Shown piece after piece: positions 63,762-64,000 of a stretch of 64,000 nt of DNA. Both the position numbers and the translations under genes were made by a program. The stretch comes from Eubacterium sp. Lineage in GTDB: Bacteria; Bacillota; Clostridia; Oscillospirales; Acutalibacteraceae. Location of the stretch: positions 79,864-143,863 of the forward strand of contig JAFSTE010000018.1 in NCBI GenBank assembly GCA_017450645.1, read 5' to 3'. A model generated the notes under the pieces. That model searched no databases. It saw only the letters and a list, made by a program, of their open reading frames with translations, and was not told the origin of the DNA. Each line of letters opens with the position of its first letter. Within the stretch, counting starts at the first letter, position 1.

Positions 63762-63960
63762 GTACAAGTCGCAAGTCGAGAGGCGAGCGCACAAGGACCT
63801 TGAAAATTAAACAACGACGAAAAGGAACCCGATTTAAATTTAAATTGAGTTTGTACTGAACTCCGAGCTCAAAAGAGCTCAACAGTAATGATAGACGACA
63901 GCGAAGAGCTGGTCGGATGATTAAAATGATTTGGACATCCTTGGGGATGTTTAGATACAA

Positions 63961-64000
63961 AGTTTTAAGAGTTTGATCCTGGCTCAGGACGAACGCTGGC
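63961..64000 (+). rRNA. 16S ribosomal RNA, first 40 nt
   Basis: AGAGTTTGATCCTGGCTCAG and GACGAACGCTGGC are the universal 5' end of bacterial 16S rRNA. Counting back from E. coli numbering puts base 1 near 63961. The gene runs past the window. Confidence 0.97.

Noticed and set aside
63865-63880. GAGCTC-AAAA-GAGCTC in the rRNA leader as a terminator
   Set aside because: It has no T-run, and lies in the transcribed leader before 16S where processing hairpins are normal.

Overview
The window is a gene-dense stretch of chromosome from an endospore-forming Bacillota, most likely class Clostridia. The evidence is spoIIID, a complete spoIIIAA-AH operon, AddAB in place of RecBCD, consensus Shine-Dalgarno sites with frequent TTG/GTG starts, a T-box leader and a dgt-dnaG-rpoD operon. 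The BspA-type leucine-rich-repeat protein, with its CxxC segment and C-terminal fibronectin-like domain, resembles surface proteins of Ruminococcus-like (Oscillospiraceae) gut bacteria. That family-level placement is inference. I see no prophage, insertion sequence, CRISPR array, tRNA gene or recognisable defence island.

Layout. 1-516: the 3' end of metK, closed by a bidirectional terminator. 588-7353 (minus strand): proC with an AIM24-family gene, spoIIID, a PRPP synthetase with a small membrane-anchored protein, and a large membrane protein that fuses a GtrA/GtcA-like domain to a YfhO-type glycosyltransferase. 7443-12161 (plus): spoIIIAA-AH behind a sigma-E-like promoter. 12185-20915: an Asp23-nusB-xseA-xseB-ispA-dxs-tlyA-nadK-argR-recN block, close to the Bacillus order but without folD next to nusB and without spoIVB/spo0A after recN. 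20928-23663: tyrS and a GH51 arabinofuranosidase. 23660-25384: a tRNA-Trp T-box controlling a stand-alone TrpB2-type tryptophan synthase beta chain. 25533-29574: an EndoA/MazF RNase without an adjacent antitoxin, a two-component system, and dut, whose promoter lies inside an inverted repeat. 29617-45469: a ten-gene run from ligA to addA (ligA, an unknown membrane protein, murD, two M42 peptidases, GNAT, a YnbB-like PLP enzyme, DUF2461, addB, addA). 45483-47888: rpmE, a YigZ-family gene, and a convergent pair coding for a prolyl-tRNA editing-like protein and a phosphoesterase. 48007-57685: dgt-dnaG-rpoD-DUF896-tmk-DUF2156-GNAT-DJ-1-FTHF cyclo-ligase-mltG-U32. 57729-62435: a penicillin-binding protein, a WYL regulator and the LRR surface protein. 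62573-63547 (minus): metA. 63662-64000: an rRNA promoter region, leader and the first 40 nt of 16S rRNA.

How the parts fit. Most genes are housekeeping: DNA replication and repair (ligA, addAB, recN, xseAB, dnaG, dut, tmk, dgt), transcription (rpoD, nusB), isoprenoid precursors (dxs, ispA), cell wall (murD, mltG, PBP) and methionine/SAM (metK, metA). The two sporulation loci (spoIIID and spoIIIA) flank the prs and YfhO-like genes. I did not find a convincing new multi-gene system. The items most worth a second look are the GtrA-YfhO fusion, the T-box/TrpB2 unit, the promoter-in-hairpin arrangement at dut, the PBP with KTA in place of KTG, the palindromic rpmE leader, and the unknown membrane protein between ligA and murD.
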